Positions 36,343 to 53,006 of a stretch of 64,000 bases of DNA are shown in pieces. Below the pieces are notes generated by a model, which was given only the letters and a program-made list of their open reading frames with translations, had not been told where the DNA came from and ran no database searches. How positions within the stretch are numbered: position 1 is the first letter of the stretch; every line of letters begins with the position of its first letter. The translations under genes and the position numbers were made by a program. The stretch comes from Cavia porcellus. Taxonomy: Eukaryota > Chordata > Mammalia > Rodentia > Caviidae. Location of the stretch: positions 1,550,001 to 1,614,000 of the forward strand of contig NW_026947501.1 in assembly GCF_034190915.1 (NCBI RefSeq). The letters are read 5' to 3'.

Positions 36343-38722
36343 GTTAGGTTTAGGGTTAGGTTTAGGGGTTAGGTGTTAGGGATAGGGTTAGTGTTATGTT
36401 TAGGGTTTGTGTTATGGTTCAGGTTAAGGTTAGGGTTAGTGTTATTTTTAGGGTGAGGTTTAGTTTTAGGGTTAGTGTTAGGGTTAGGGTTTAGGGTTTG
36501 TGTTTGGGTTAGGGTTAGGGTTAGGTTTAGAAGATAGGTTTAGATTTAGTGTTAGTTTTAGGGTTAGGGCGCCTAGGTTTAGGGTTAGGGTTAGTGTTAG
36601 CGTTAGGGCTAGTGGTAAGGGTTAGTGTTAGGGGTTAGGGTCAGGGTTAGTGTTAGGGTTAGGTTTGGGCTTAGGGTTGGGTTTAGGGTTCGTTGTATGG
36701 GTTAGGTTTAGGGTTAGTGTTATGGTTATGGTTAGGGTTATGTTAAGTGTTAGGGCTAGGTTGTGGTTTAGGGTTAGGTTTAGGGTTAGGGTTAGATGTT
36801 AGGTTTAGTGTTAGTGTTAGGCTTAGTTTTAGGGTTATTGTTAAGGTTAGGGTTGGGGTTAGGTTTAGGGTAACAGGTTAGTTTTAATGTTAGGGTTAGT
36901 GTTAGGATTAGGGTTAGGGATAGGTTAAGGTTTAGGGTTAGTGTTAGTGTTGGGCTAAGCATTAGTTTTATTGTTAGTGTTTGGGTTAGTGTTATGTTTA
37001 GGTTTAGGGTTACGGGTTAGGAGTTAGGGATAGGGTTAGGTTTAGGGTTAATGTTAGTTTTAGCGTTAGGTTTAGGTTTAGTGTTAGAGTTATGAATTAG
37101 TGTTAGGGTTAAGGTTAGGGTTATGTTTAGGGTTAGGGTTAGGTTAGGGATAGGTTTATGGGTTAGGTGTTAGGGATAGAGTTAGGGTTAGGATTTGGGT
37201 TAATGTTAGGTTGAAGGTTACCGTTGGGTTTTGGGTTAGGTTTAGTGTTAGGGTTAGGGTTAAGATTTGGGGTTAGGCGTTAGGGTTAGGGTTAGGGTTA
37301 GTATTGGGGTTAGGGTTAGGGTTAGGGTTTGGATTATGATTAGGTTTAGGTTTAGGGTTAGTGTTGGGTTTAGGGTTAGTGTTAGGTTTAGCCTTAGGTT
37401 TACATTGAGGGTTAGCATTAGGGTTAGGATTAGGGTTAGTTTTAGGGTTAGGCTTTGGTTTAGGGTTAGTTTTAGTGTTAGGTGCTGTGTTAGGGATATG
37501 GTTATGGTTAGGGTTCGTGTTATGGTTAGTGTTAGGTTTAGGTTTGTTTTAGGCTTAGTGTTAGGGTTATGTTAGTGTTAGGTTTAGGGTTATGGTTAGT
37601 TTAGGGTTAGGGTTTGGTTTAGGGTTAGGTTCAAGATTACGTTTAGGTTTACGGATAAGGTTAGTGTTAGCGTTAGGGTTATGTTAATGGTTAGTGTTAT
37701 GGTTAGGATTTGGGATCAGTTTAGGGTTAGGGTTAGGGTAAGACAAGGTTAGGCTAGGGGTTCGGGTTAAGGTTAGATTTATCTTTAGTGTTAGGATTAA
37801 AGTTTGGGGTTGGGGTTCGGTTTAGGGTTTGTGTTAGTGTTTGTACTAGGGTTAGGTTTTATGGTTAGCTCTAGGGTTTAGGGTTAGTGTTTGGTTTAGG
37901 GATAGTTTTAGGGTTAGGGTTAGTGTTAGGGTTAGTGTTAGGGTTATGGTTAGTTTAGTGTTAGGGTTAGGTTTAGGGTTAGGGTTAGGATTACTTTAGG
38001 GTTACGGATAAGTTTAGTGTTAGTGTTCGTGTTAGTGTTAGGGTTATGGTTATGGTTATGGTTAGGGTTAGGGTTAGGGTTATGGTTATGGTTAGGGTTA
38101 GGTTTAGGGTTAGTGTTAGGTTAGCGTTAGGTTTAGTGGTTATGTGTTAGGGATCGTGTTAGCATTAGGCTTCTTTTTTATGTTATGTTTAAGTTTACGA
38201 TTGGTATTAGATTTAGGTTTAGTGTAAGGGTATGGTTTGCGGTTATGGGTTATGGTAAGGTTTAGGGTTTAGGTTAGGGTTAGGTTAGGGTTAGGGTTAG
38301 TTTAAAGTAAGGGTTAGTTTTAGGATTAAGGTTAGGATTACTTTTAGGGTTACAGATAAGTTTAGTGTTATAGTTAGTGTTACTGTTAGAGTTAAGGTTA
38401 AGTTTAAGGTTATTGTTAGAGTTTGGGATCGGGTTAGGTTTAGGGTTAGGTTAAGAGAAGATTAGGGTTGGTTTATGGTTAGGATTACATTTATTTTTAG
38501 GCTTAGTGTTAGTCTCAGAGTTTGGGGTTAGAGGTTAGGTTTAGGGTTAGGGTTTGGGTTTGTGTTAGGGTTAGTGTTTTATGGTTAGTTTTAGGGTTAG
38601 TTTTTGTGTTTGGTTTAGGCTTAGGGTTAGAGTTATGGTTAGGGTTAGAGTTAGAGTTAGTGTTAGGGGTTAGGTGTTAGGGATAGGGTTAGTGTTAGTC
38701 TTTGGGTTATGGTTAGGGTTAG

Positions 38723-39740
38723 GGTTATGATTAGGTTTACGTTTAGGGTTAGGGTTAGGTTTAGGGTTAGTTTTAGGGTTAGCATTAAGTTTAGGTTTAG
38801 AGTTAAGGGTTTGGTGTTAGGAATGGGGTTAGTGTTAGGGTTTGGGTTACAGTTAGGGTTAGGGTTATGAATACGTTTAGGGTTAGGGTTAGGTTTAGCT
38901 TTAGGTTTAGTGTTTTGGTTAGGGTTAATGTTACGATTAGTGTTATGGTTTACCTGTTAGGTTTAGGGTTTGGGTTAGGGTTCGTGTTAGGGTTAATGTT
39001 AGTGTGAAGGTTAGTTTAAGGCTAGGGTTAGGATTAGGTTTAGAGTTTAGTGTTAGGGTTAGTGCTAGGGTTAGAGTTAGGATTAGGTTTAGTTTTAGGG
39101 TTAGGGTTAGGTTTAGGTTTAGAGGTTAGGGTTAGTGTTAGGATTAGCTTATGCTTAGGGTTAAGTTTAGGGTTAGGGTTAGGTTTAAGGATATGTTTAG
39201 GGTTAAGGTTAGGGTTAGTTTTAGGGTTAGGGTTACGGTTAGGGAATAGTGATAGGTATAGGGTTAGGATTCTTGTTAGTTTTAGGGTTAGATTTACACA
39301 AGGTTAGTGTTGGGGTTATGGTTCGTATTAGGGTTATGGTTAGTGTTAGGGTTAGGTTTAGGTTTTGGGGTTAGTGATTAGGGTTAGGGTTAGGGTTAGC
39401 GTTAGGGTTCGGGATCGGGTTAGGGTTAGGGTTAGGGTAAGACCAAGTTAGTGTTAGGGTTACATTAGCGTTAGGTTTATGGGTTAGGAGTTACGGATAG
39501 TTTCAGTGTTAGGCTTTGAGTTACTGTTAGGGATAGCTTTACAATTGCATTTAGGGTTAGGGTCAGGGTTAGAGTTATGGTTATTGGTTAGGGGTTAGGG
39601 TTAGGGTTTGTGTTAGAGTTAGTGTTAGGGGTATGGTTATGATTAGGTTTAGGTTTAGGGTTAGGGTTAGGCTTAGGGATAGGTAAGGTTTAGGATTAGG
39701 CTTAGTGTTAGGGTTATTAGAGGAAGGGTTTGTGTTAGAA
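38723..39740 (+). repeat. 1.0 kb segmental duplication, copy 2
   Basis: This is the partner of 25085-26110. Both copies carry ACACAAGG (about 39297) and AAGACCAAG (about 39438), slightly altered versions of the AGACAAGG marker, so the two share a private ancestor. After TTATTAGAGGAAGGG (39714) the sequences part within a few dozen bases. Confidence 0.85.
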
Positions 39741-40169
39741 TTAGGGTTATGGTTAGGGTTATAATTAGATTTAGGGTTAGCATTATAATTAGATTTAGGA
39801 TTACGGTTATGGTTAGGGTTAGGCTTAAGTTTAGGTTTAGCGTGAGGTTTAGGGTTAGGATTAGGGTTAGGGTTATGGTTAGGGTTAGTGTTAGGTTTAG
39901 GGTTAGTTGAAGAGTTAGGTGTTAGGAATAGTGTTAATGTTATGTTTAGGGTTTGGGTTAGGTTTTGGGTTAAGGTTAGGTTTAGTGTTAGTATTTGGGT
40001 GAGGTTTAGGTTTAGGGTTAGTGTTAGTGGTAGGGTTAGGGTTAGTATAAGAGGTTAGGTTTAGTGTTAGGGTTAGGTTTAGGGTTAGCATTAGGGTTAG
40101 GGTTAGTTTAGGGTTCGGGTTAGGATTAGGGTTAATTTAGGGTTGGGTTTAGGTTTAGGGTTAAGTTTA

Positions 40170-40620
40170 TTGTTACGTTTATCGTTATGGATGAGGTTAT
40201 TGTTAGCGTTAGTGTGAGTGTTAGAGTTATGGTTATGGTTATGGTTAGGGTTAGGGTTAAGTTTGGGGATCAGTTTAGGGTTAGGGTTAGTGAAAGACAA
40301 GGTTAGGCTTTTGGTTAGGTTTAGGTTTAAATTTATCTTTAAGTTTAGGGTTAGGGTTAGTGTTAGGTTTCGGGATAAGGTTAGTTTAGGGTTTGGGTTA
40401 GGATTAGGGTTAGTTTAGGGTAAGGGTTATGTTTACGGTTAGGGTTAGAGTTATGTTTATGGTTACGTATAAGGCTAGTGTTAGCGTTAGTGTGAGTGTT
40501 AGGGTTATCGTTAGGGTTAGGGTTCGGGATCGGTTTAGGGTTAGTTTTAGGGAAATACAAGTTTTGTCTTGAGGTTAGGGTTAGGGTTAAATTTATCTTT
40601 AGGGTTAGGGTTAGGGTTAA
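40170..40620 (+). repeat. Local tandem duplication of about 265 bases
   Basis: Two adjacent copies share GCGTTAGTGTGAGTGTTAG (about 40207 and 40482), a GGGATC-A/G-GTTTAGGG word, an A-rich AAGACAAG/AATACAAG marker, and AAATTTATCTTTA (about 40328 and 40590). This is a small unit of the type II family repeated at close spacing, with clear divergence between the copies. Confidence 0.55.
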
Positions 40621-42289
40621 AATTTGGGGTTAGGGTTTCGGTTTAGGGTTAGTGTTACGGTTTGTGTTAGGGTTAGGGTTTTATGGTTAGGTCTAGAGTT
40701 GAGGTTAATATTTGGTTTAGTCTTCTGGTTAGTTTTAGGGTTAGGGTTAGAGTTAGGGTTACGGTTAGGATTTTGGTGTTAGGGATAGGGTTAGTGTTAG
40801 GCTTCGTGTTACAGTTAGGGTTAGATTTATGATTAAGTTTAGGGTTAGGGTTAGGATTAGCGTTAGGTTTAGGGTTAGTGTTAGGTTTAGGGTTTGGGTT
40901 AAGGATAAGGTTAGGGTTAGGTTTAGTTTTAGGGTGAGTGTTAGGTTTAGGGTTAGTGTTAGGGTTAGGGTTCAGGGTTAGGGTTAGGGTTAGGGTTAGT
41001 GTTAAGTTTAGGGTTAGGGTTAGGGTTAGGGGTAGGGTTAGGGTTAGGGCTATGGATCAATGTTAGGGTTAGTGGATAATGTGAGGGTTAGTGTTAAGGT
41101 TATGGTTAGGGTTAGAGTTAGGGCTGGCTGTATGGGTTAGGTTTAGTGTTAGGGTTAAGGTTTTGGGTTAGGGTTATGGTAAGTGTTAGGGTTAGGTGGA
41201 GGTTTATGGTTAGGGTTAGGGTTATAAGTTAAGTTAAGTGTTAGTTTTATGCTTATGTTTAGGGTTAGTGTTACAGTTAGAGTTAGGGTTAGATTTAGGG
41301 TTAGAGGTTAGTTTTAGTGTTAGATTTAGGGTTAGGGTTAGGTTTAGGGTTATGATTAGGCTTTGGGTTAGGGAAATGGTAAGGTTTAGGTTTAGAGTTA
41401 GGGTTAGTTTTAGGGTTAGTGTTGGGGATAGCCTTAGGTTTAAGTTTAGGGTTAGGGTTAGTCTTAGGTTTAGGTTTAGGGTTAGGCATAAGGAGTTAAG
41501 GATAGGGTTATGATTAGATTTAGGGTTAAGGTTAGTGTTAAGGTTAGTTTTAGGGATAGGGTTAGGGTTAGTTTAGGGTTAGGGTTAGGTTTAGGATTTC
41601 AATTAGTGTTACGTTTAGGGTTACGGATAAGTTTAGTGTTAGCGTTAGTGTTAGTGTTTATGTTAGGGCTATGGTTAGGTTTAGGGTTAGGGTTAGGCTT
41701 TGGGATAGGTTTAGGCCTAGGGTTAGGGTAAGACCATGTTAGTGTTGGGCTTAAGCTTAGTGTAAGATTTATCTTTAGGGTCAGGGTTACGGTTAGAGTT
41801 TGGTGTTAGAGGTTAGGTTTAGGTTTAAGTTTAGGGTTTGTGTTAGGGTTAGGGTTTTGTGGTTAGTGTTAAGGTTTAGGTTTAGTGTTTGCTTAGGGCT
41901 TATGGTTAGTGTCATGTTCAGGGTGAGAGTTAGGGTTAGGGTTAGTGGTTAGGTGCTAGGGGTAGGGTTAGTGTTAGACTTTGGGTTACGATTAGGGTTA
42001 GGGTTATGTTTAGGTTTAGGGTTAGAGTTAGGGTTATGGTTAGAGTTTAGTGTTAGTGTTAGTATTAGGTTTAGGTTTAAGATTATGGTTAGGGTTAGGG
42101 TTAGTTATAGGTTTAGGGTTAGGGTTAGGGTTAGGGTTAGTGTTAGGGTTAGGGTTAGGTTTAGGGTTAGGGGTTAGGTTTAAGGCTGGGGTTAATTTTA
42201 GGGTTATGTTAGGGTTACATTTAGGTTTAGCCTTAGGTTTAGATTTGTCATTAGGGTTAGGGTTAGGGTTAGGGTTAGGGTTAGGGTTA

Positions 42290-44110
42290 TGGTTATTGTT
42301 AGGTTTAGGGTTAGTTTTATGGTGAGGGTTAGGTTTAGGGTTAGTGCTAGTGTCAGGGTTTAGGGTTAAGGTTAGGGTTAGGGTTAAAATTAGGGTTACG
42401 ATTAGTGTTAGGTTTAGTGTTAGGACTTAGGTTTAGGGTTAGAGTCGGTTTTATGTTAAGGCTAAGTTCCATGGTTAGGGTTATTGTTAGGGTTAGTTTT
42501 AGTGTTAGGGTTAGGGTTAGCGTTATGGGTTAGGTTTTGGGTTAGGATCAAGGTTAGGGTAAGGGTTATGGTAAGTGTTAAAGTTAGGTTGAGGTTTCGG
42601 GTTAGGTTTAGGGCTAGGGTTAGTGTTAGTTTTAGGTTAGTGTTAGTGTTCGGGTTAGGATTAGAGGTTAGTTTTAGGGTTAGGCTTAAGGTTAGGGTTA
42701 GAGATAAGGTAAGGTTTAGGGTTAGGGTTAGTGTTAGGGTTAGTGTTAGGGTTAGGGTTAGTGTGTTAGGGTTAGCGATAGAGTTGGAGTTAGCATTAGG
42801 TTTATGGTAGGGTTAAGGTTAGTTTTAGATTTAGGTTTAGGTTAAGAGGATGGGAGTTAGGGATAGGGTTAGGGTTAGCATTAGGGTTAAGGTTATTGTT
42901 AGGGTTAGTTTTAGGGTTAGGTTTAGGATTAGTGTTAGGGTTAGGGTTCAGGGTTAAGATTAGGTTTAGGTTTAGAGTTACAGTTAGGGTTACAGTTAGG
43001 GTTAGGGTAGCGTTTGGTATAGGGGTTAATTGTTAAGGATACGTTTAGGGTTAGGCTTTGGGTTACTGTTAGGGTTAGGTTTACGATTGGGGTTTAGGGT
43101 TAGGTTTAAGGTTAAGTTTTGTGTTTGGGGTTAGGGGATACATTTTGGGTTAGGGTTATTGTTTTGGTTAGGGTTAGGGTTACGATTAGGTTTAGGTTTA
43201 GGGTTTGGGTTAGATTTATGGTTAGTGTTAGGGTTAGCGTTAGGTTTAGGATTAGTGTTAGTGTTAGGGTTAGGATTAGGGTTAGGGTTAAGGTAGTTTG
43301 GGGTTAGGGTTAGGGGTTAGAGCCTAGTGATAGGGTTAGTGTTAAGCTTTGGTTTATGGTTAGCGTTAGGGTTATGAATAGGTTTAGGGCCAGCATTGGC
43401 GTTCGCATTAGCTTTATGCTTAGGTTTAGTGTTACTGTTCGGTTTAAGTTTTAGGTTAGGAGTTAAGAGTTAGGGATAATGATAGTGTTGGGTTAGGGTT
43501 AAGGTTAGTGTTAGTGTTAGTTTAGGTTTAGGGTTAGGATTAGGGTTTGGATAATGTTTAGGGTTAGTGTTAGAGTAAGTGTTAGGGTTAGGGTTAGGGT
43601 TAGGTATAGGTTTCAGGTTAGGTTTAGGCTTAGGTTTAGGGTTAGGTTTAGCTTTAGTGTTAGGTTTAAGGTTAGGGTTAAAGTTGGGGATTAGGGTTAT
43701 GTTTAGGGTTTAGTTTTTGGTTAGTGTTATGGTTACACAAGGTTAGAGTTGGGGTTAGGATTAGGGTTAGTGTTATGGTTATGGTTAGAGTTAGGGTTAG
43801 GGTTTGGGATTAGGGGTTAGGGTTAGGGTTAGGGTTAGGCTTGGGAATAGGGTTAGGGTTTTATGGTTTGAGTTAGGGTTAGGTTTAGCGTGAGGGTTAG
43901 GTTTAGCATTTAGGTTTCGGATCAGTGTTAGCCTGAGAGTTAGGGTTACCATTAGGTTTATGGTTAGGGGTAAGGGTAGGTTTAGTGTTAGCTTTAGGGA
44001 TAGTGTCAGGGTTAGTGTTAGGTTTAGGGCTGGGTTAAGTGTTAGGGTTAGGTTAAGTGTCAGGGTTAGGCTTTTGGTTAGAGTTGGTGGTTAGAGTAAG
44101 GGTTAGGATT
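42290..44110 (+). repeat. Diverged segmental paralog, copy 1
   Basis: This corresponds to 62457-63915 about 20 kb away. Matched words in order are GGTTACGATTAGTGTTAGG, CTTAGGTTTAGGGTTAG, GGTTTTATGTTA, GGTTATGGTAAGTGTTA, GTTTGGTATAG followed by GGTTAAT and AAGGATAC, then (after a stretch that differs in length) an ACAAGG marker, GGGTTTGGGATTAGGGGTTAG, GATAGTGTC, AGGTTTAGGGCTGGGTT and AAGTGTCAGGGTTAGGC. Many substitutions separate the copies. Confidence 0.65.
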
Positions 44111-46924
44111 AGGGTTAGGGTTATGTTTAGCATTAGGTTTATGATTTTGGTTAGGGTTTGGTTTAGGATTACGTCTATGGTGAGGGTTAGCGTTAGTATT
44201 AGGTTTAGGGTTAGGGGTTAGTTTTAGTGATAGAGGGAGGGTTAGGTTTAGGCTTAAGGTTCAGGGTTAGTGTTAGTGTTAGCATTTGTGTTAGGGGTTA
44301 TGGTTATGGTTAGGGTTAGGGTTAATGTTTGGTTTAGGGCTACGGTTAAGAGTTAGAGTTTAGGGTTTTGGTTAGGGTTAGAGTTTAGTGTTAGGCTTAG
44401 CTTTAGATTTATATTTAGGGTTAGTGTTATGGTTAGAAGTTAGAGATATAGTTAGTGTTAGGGTTAGGGTTATGGTTGAGTTTAGTGTTAGGGTTAGATT
44501 ACCGTTAGGTTTAAGGTTAGGTTTAGGTTTAGGGTTAGGGTTAAGGTTAGGGTTAGGGTTCAGGATCGTGTTAGGGTTAGCGTTAGTGTAAGACAAGTTT
44601 AGGGTTGGGGTTAGGGCTAGGGTTAGATTTATCTTTAGGGTTATTTTATGGTTAGAGTTTGGGTTTAGGGCTTAGGTTTAGTGTTAGGGTTATTGTTCAT
44701 GTTAGGGTTAGGGTTTTATGGTTAGTGTTAGGTTTTATTGTTGGTGTTTGGTTTAGGCTTAGGTTTAGTGTTAGAGTTAGGATTAGAATTAGGGTTAGAG
44801 TTAGATGTTAGGTGTTAGTGATAGGGTTAGTGGTAGGCTTCGGGTTATGGTTAGGTTTAGGGTTATGATTAGCTATACGGTTAGGGTTAGGGTTAAGGTT
44901 AGAGTTTAGTTTTAGGGTTAGGTTTAAGGTTATGTTTAGGGTTAGGGTTAGTTATAGGATTATTGTAAATTTTTGGGTTAGGGATAGTGTTAGGCTTTAG
45001 GATTAGGGTTAAGGTTAGTGCTATGTTTAGTATTAGGGGTTACTGTTATGGTTAGGGTTAGGTTTAGTGTTTCAGTTAGGGTTAGTTGTTAGAGTCAGAG
45101 GTTAGGTTTAGGCTTTGGATAAGGGTTAGGTTTAGAGTGTAGAGTTAGGGTTAGTGGTAGGTTTATGTTTAAGGTTAGGGTTAGAGTTAGAATTTAGGCT
45201 TAGGTTTGCTATTACATTTAGGCTTATTGTTAGGGATAGGGTTAGAAATTTGGGTAGGGTTAGGGTTATGGTTAGCATTAGGGTTAGGGTTAGGGTTAGA
45301 GGGTTACTGTTAGAGTTAGGGTTAGGGCTAGGGTTAGCATTAAGTTTAGGGTTAGTTATAGGGTTAGGGTTAAGTTTAGGGTTAGTTTGTTAGGGGTTAG
45401 GTTTAGGTTTAGGGTTAGGGATCAGGTTTGGGTTCTGGTTTTGTTTATGGTTAGGATATGACAAGTTTTGGGTTGGGGTAAGTGTAGGGTTAGATTTATA
45501 TTTAGTGTTAGGTTTAGGGTTAAAGTTTGGGAGTAGAACATAGGTTTAGGTTTAGGTTTAGGGCTTGTGTTAGGGTTAGGGTTTTATGGTTAGTGTTAGG
45601 GTTTAGTTTTAGTGTTTGGTTTAGGCTAAGGGTTAGGGTTAGGGTTAGTCATAGAGTTAGGTTTAGGTTTAGGGGTTTGTTGTTAGGGAGAGGGTTAATG
45701 TTAGGCTTCAGGTTATGGTTAGTGTTAGGATTATGATTAGGTTTAGGGTTAGGGTTATGGTTAGTGTTAAACTTAAGGTTAGTTTTTGGATTAGTTTTAG
45801 GTTTAGGGCTTGGGTTAGGGTTAGTGTTAAGTTTAGGGCAGGGTTAGTTTTAGGGTGAGGGTTAGGTTTAGGGTTAGTGTTAGGGTTAGGGTTAGGGTTA
45901 GTGTTAGGTTTAGGGTTTGGATTAGGGTTAGGGTTAGAGTTTAGGGTTAGTGTTTTAATGTTAGGTTTAGGGTTTTGGCTTAGGATTAGGGTTAGGTTTA
46001 GTGTTAGCTTTAGAGTTAGGGTTACGGTTATGGTTAGATACTACTTTTAGGGTTAGTGTTTGGGTTAGGTTAGGGTTTAGTTTTGGGTTAGGAATAGGGT
46101 AAGGGTTAGCATTAGGGTTACTTTAGGGTTACGGTTAGGTTTAGGGTTAGGGTTATCGTTACGTGTAGGGTTACGGATAAGATTAGTGTTAGGGTTAGTG
46201 GTAGTGTTAGGATTAGGGTTAGGTTGTGGGTTAGGATTTGGGATCTGTTTAGGGTTAGGGTTAGGGTAAGACAATGTTAGGGTTGGGGTTAGGTTTAAGG
46301 TTAGGGTTAAATTTATCTTTAGGGTTAGGCTTAGGCTTAGAGTTTGGGGTTAGAGGCTAGGTTAAGTTTTAGGGTTAGCGTTTGTGTTAGGGTTTGTGTT
46401 TTCGGGATATTATTAGTGTTTAGGGATAGTGTTTGGTTTAGGCTTAGCGTTAGGGTTAGGGTTAGGGTTATGGTTAGAGTTAGGGTTAGGGCTTAGGTGT
46501 TAGCAATAGGGTTAGTGTTAGGCTTCGGGTTACGGTTCGTGTTAAGGTTATGATTAGGTTTAGGGTTCGTGTTAGTGTTAGCATTAGGTTTAGGGTTATG
46601 TTTAGTGTTTGTGTTAGTGTTAGGGTTTGGGTAAGGGTTAGTGTTAAGGTTAGGGTTAGGTTTATTTTTAGGTTGAGTGTTAGGTTTAGGGACGATTTTA
46701 AGGATGTGTTTTAGCGTTAATGTTAAGTTTAGGTTTAGGTTTTAGGTTTAGGGTTTGGGTTAGTGTTAGGGTTAGGGCCAGGGGTCAGGGTTAGGGATAG
46801 GGGTGAGGGTTAGGGTTAGTGTTAGGTTTAGGGTTACGGTTAGTGGTATGGGTTTGGTTTAGAGTTAGATTTATATTTAGGGTTAGGCTTATTGTTAGGT
46901 TGAGGTTTAGGGTTACGTTAGTGT

Positions 46925-46938
46925 TAGAAGTTAGTTTT
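46925..46938 (+). repeat. Target-site duplication, left copy, of the L1
   Basis: The 14 bases TAGAAGTTAGTTTT lie immediately beside the L1 poly(A) end, which appears as T-run on the + strand. They recur exactly at 54355-54368 after the L1 5' end. The site ends in TTTT and the next genomic base is A, close to the known L1 endonuclease preference TTTT/AA. Confidence 0.9.
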
Positions 46939-48066
46939 TTTTTTAAATATTATTTAAAAGGAAAAAGAGAAACACTAAACAAAACAAAGCAGTGTAAGGG
47001 TATACATAATACAGAACTACAAAAAAAAAAACATAACTGTAAGAAATCACCTCTTAATAGATTACATATTATCATCTTGGAAATAGTTGCTCAAATCACA
47101 GTATCAAAGAATACAAAGTGGACATTCAAACAGAGAGACTGCAAACAGCTGTGTTCAATGATCCAAAAACATTGATATAGTCAGCTATTTAACACCCCAA
47201 ACACACCTGCAGTTATATCCGTTAGAACTCTTTTTCCCCCTCTCTTTTTTACAACAAAATGTACACATTTTGGATTTTATTACTCCTTAGTTCTTATTAC
47301 TTTTGGGGGGGAGAGAATAAAGTCAAATATGTCAAAACAAAGCTGTCAATCAAAACCAAGTTTAGACATAGCACATGATGTAGAACAGAGTACAAGGTTA
47401 TCAACAATGGTTATCAACGTTGTCTCTTGTGTCCTTAAAAAGAATTGTCTATCTCATTAGATATTATAAAGTTGGACAAAACAGTAGAGAACAAGACCAA
47501 TAAAACCTAGGCATTGTAAACATTACAGGACTTCCAAAGAGACAATAGTCAAACAAGAATGGGCATCTTAGTGAATCTTATTGCCTTCAAAGTACTTGCT
47601 TATACCCTCAAACTTGATACTATCGCACAGAATGGAACAGAGTCTAATCAGTCAAAACAAGATTGTGGGAGTATTACAGGACTTCAAAACAAGTTAATAG
47701 GAAATCAAAAAGAGTTACTATTACATATCCTAATTTTTTTAAATTTTTCCCCTTAATTAAACAAACATAAGAAATAACTAAATAATTTTTTTAAAGAATA
47801 AGGGAGAGATTGAGTTAAAACAGGACATAACAATATAACAATAGAGGTCAAAGCATGACTGTTTCAGCAACCTGGTGCTTCACCACCAAATAACCCGATT
47901 TAATAGTAGTTACCATAGTGTCTGTCTTTTTCCTTGAAATATTTGGATAAAATTTCACATACTATAGCTTCAAATATTTCCATATCAAGAAGCCCAGAAT
48001 AAAGCCTTTCTAATTACTAAGTGAAAATTTTATAAGGCTTCAAGGCCACATAATGGGGAATCATGA
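46939..48066 (-). other. L1 3' UTR and poly(A) end
   Basis: This is about 1.1 kb of AT-rich sequence between the end of ORF2 and the poly(A) boundary. On the + strand the tail is a T-run from 46935 that includes the last bases of the duplicated target. There is an internal A-run at about 47020-47030 and a G-run at about 47306-47312. No coding potential is recognised; the + strand open frames here (for example 47559-47756) have no family match and sit in a retroelement UTR. The tail is short and interrupted, as in an aged insertion. Confidence 0.75.
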
Positions 48067-51938
<3,872 letters not shown>

Positions 51939-51957
51939 CTTTATCTTTCTGTTCTGT

Positions 51958-53006
51958 TTAATTATTTGCTTTGCTTAGTGTTTTTTTCCTTTGTGTATCT
52001 AAACTGTCTTTCAATATTTTTTGCAGGGTTGGTTTGGTGTTCATGAAGTTCTTCAGCTGTTCTTTGTCATGGAAGTATCGTATTTCACCATCTATTTTGA
52101 ATGATAGTTTTGCAGGATATATCAGTCTAGGTTGGAAATCATTTTGCTTTAGGATCTGGAATACTTCACTCCATGCTCTTCTTGACTTTATTGTTTGTTA
52201 TGAGAAGTCTGCTGTGATTCTGATAGGTTTTCCTTTATAAGTGATCTGTCTTTTCTCTCTGACAGCTTTTAATAATCTATTCTTGTGTTGGATTTCTGGG
52301 ATGGTGATTATTATATGTCTGGGTGTAGTTTTTTTGGTTATGACTATTTGGAGTTCTATATGCTTCACTGATCCTGATGCCAGTTTCTGATCACATGCTT
52401 GGGAAATTTTCAGCTATTACTTCTCTAAATATCCTCTTGATATCCTTTATGTTGTCTGCTTCTTTTTGATTAATCACTCACATTCTTATGTTATTCTTCT
52501 TTGCATTGTCTTGCAGTTGTTGAATTGTTGTTTCCTGATTCCTTGTTATTTTTAAAAGATCTTTTCTTTCCTGTTCACTAGCTACAATCCTGTCTTCAAG
52601 GTCTGAAATTCTATCTTCACTTTCATGAAGGCGGTTTTTACAACTTTCAGTGTAGTTTTTTATTTCCTGTGTATCTCTGTGCATCTGCATTATGTATTCT
52701 GTTTGTTTCTTATATTGCTTGTCTAGGGATTCTATCTTTTTGTTTAGTTCCTCCAATTTTTATCTGTGTTTTCTTTAGATATATTTAGAATATCTTTCAT
52801 TTCTTTTATCATTTCTTCTTTTATATGGGAGATTATTTCGAGTTTGAATTTCTTTAAAGCTTCCTGGAGTTGCTTGTCAATTTCAGTAGTTATTGTGTCT
52901 GATATATGAGGTGGATGGAATATATTTTCTTCTAAATACATTCCTCCTAGGGCTTCTTGAGATCGGCTGGAGGTTTGAGGCTTTAATTTGGTATTCTTTT
53001 TGTCAT
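51958..53006 (-). pseudogene. ORF1: L1 ORF1 RNA-binding chaperone, disrupted
   Basis: ORF1p forms trimers through a coiled coil and coats L1 RNA. The N-terminal half (52941 to about 52480) is rich in Lys, Glu and Leu with heptad-like spacing (for example KKIESLDKQYKKQ and SEDRISDLEDRI), as expected for that coiled coil. The C-terminal domain (about 52260 to 51960) shows the conserved RITADFS and then FQPRLIYPAKLSF followed by an IRYFHDKEQL stretch. The likely start is the ATG at 53006, giving about 349 codons, close to the family length; a second ATG lies at 52941. The frame is broken by at least one frameshift around 52750 and a stop just after RITADFS. The start is uncertain because the first codons after 53006 soon meet a stop. 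Confidence 0.85.

Larger units (their letters stand above)
8429..46938 (+). repeat. Degenerate TTAGGG satellite array, segment B
   Basis: This is about 38.5 kb of continuous + strand TTAGGG-type hexamers. The first part (to about 9.3 kb) still carries the ACAGTCAG marker of segment A, at 8059 before the SINE and at 8692 after it. From 9901 onward a different marker set dominates: AGACAAGG (9901, 13201, 14038, 18832, 21522, 22611, 37741, 40295 and others), then a TTTATCTTTAGG word some 50 bases later, then GTTTTATGGTT, then GGTGTTAGGGATAGGG, then GGCTTCGGGTTA. These define a second family of higher-order repeats with mostly 0.8-1.6 kb spacing. No gene, transposon or unique insert is seen anywhere in this stretch. 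Confidence 0.95.

Noticed and set aside
137..46500. Dozens of open frames of 60-152 codons on both strands of the satellite as possible genes
   Set aside because: Their products are Leu-Gly, Arg-Val, Ser-Val, Asn-Pro or Thr-Leu dipeptide strings that follow directly from the hexamer; no domain, codon bias or start signal supports coding.
46819..47175. A + strand open frame of 118 codons with a non-repetitive C-terminus
   Set aside because: It runs from satellite across the junction into the antisense L1 3' UTR, so it is a chimera of two unrelated repeats.
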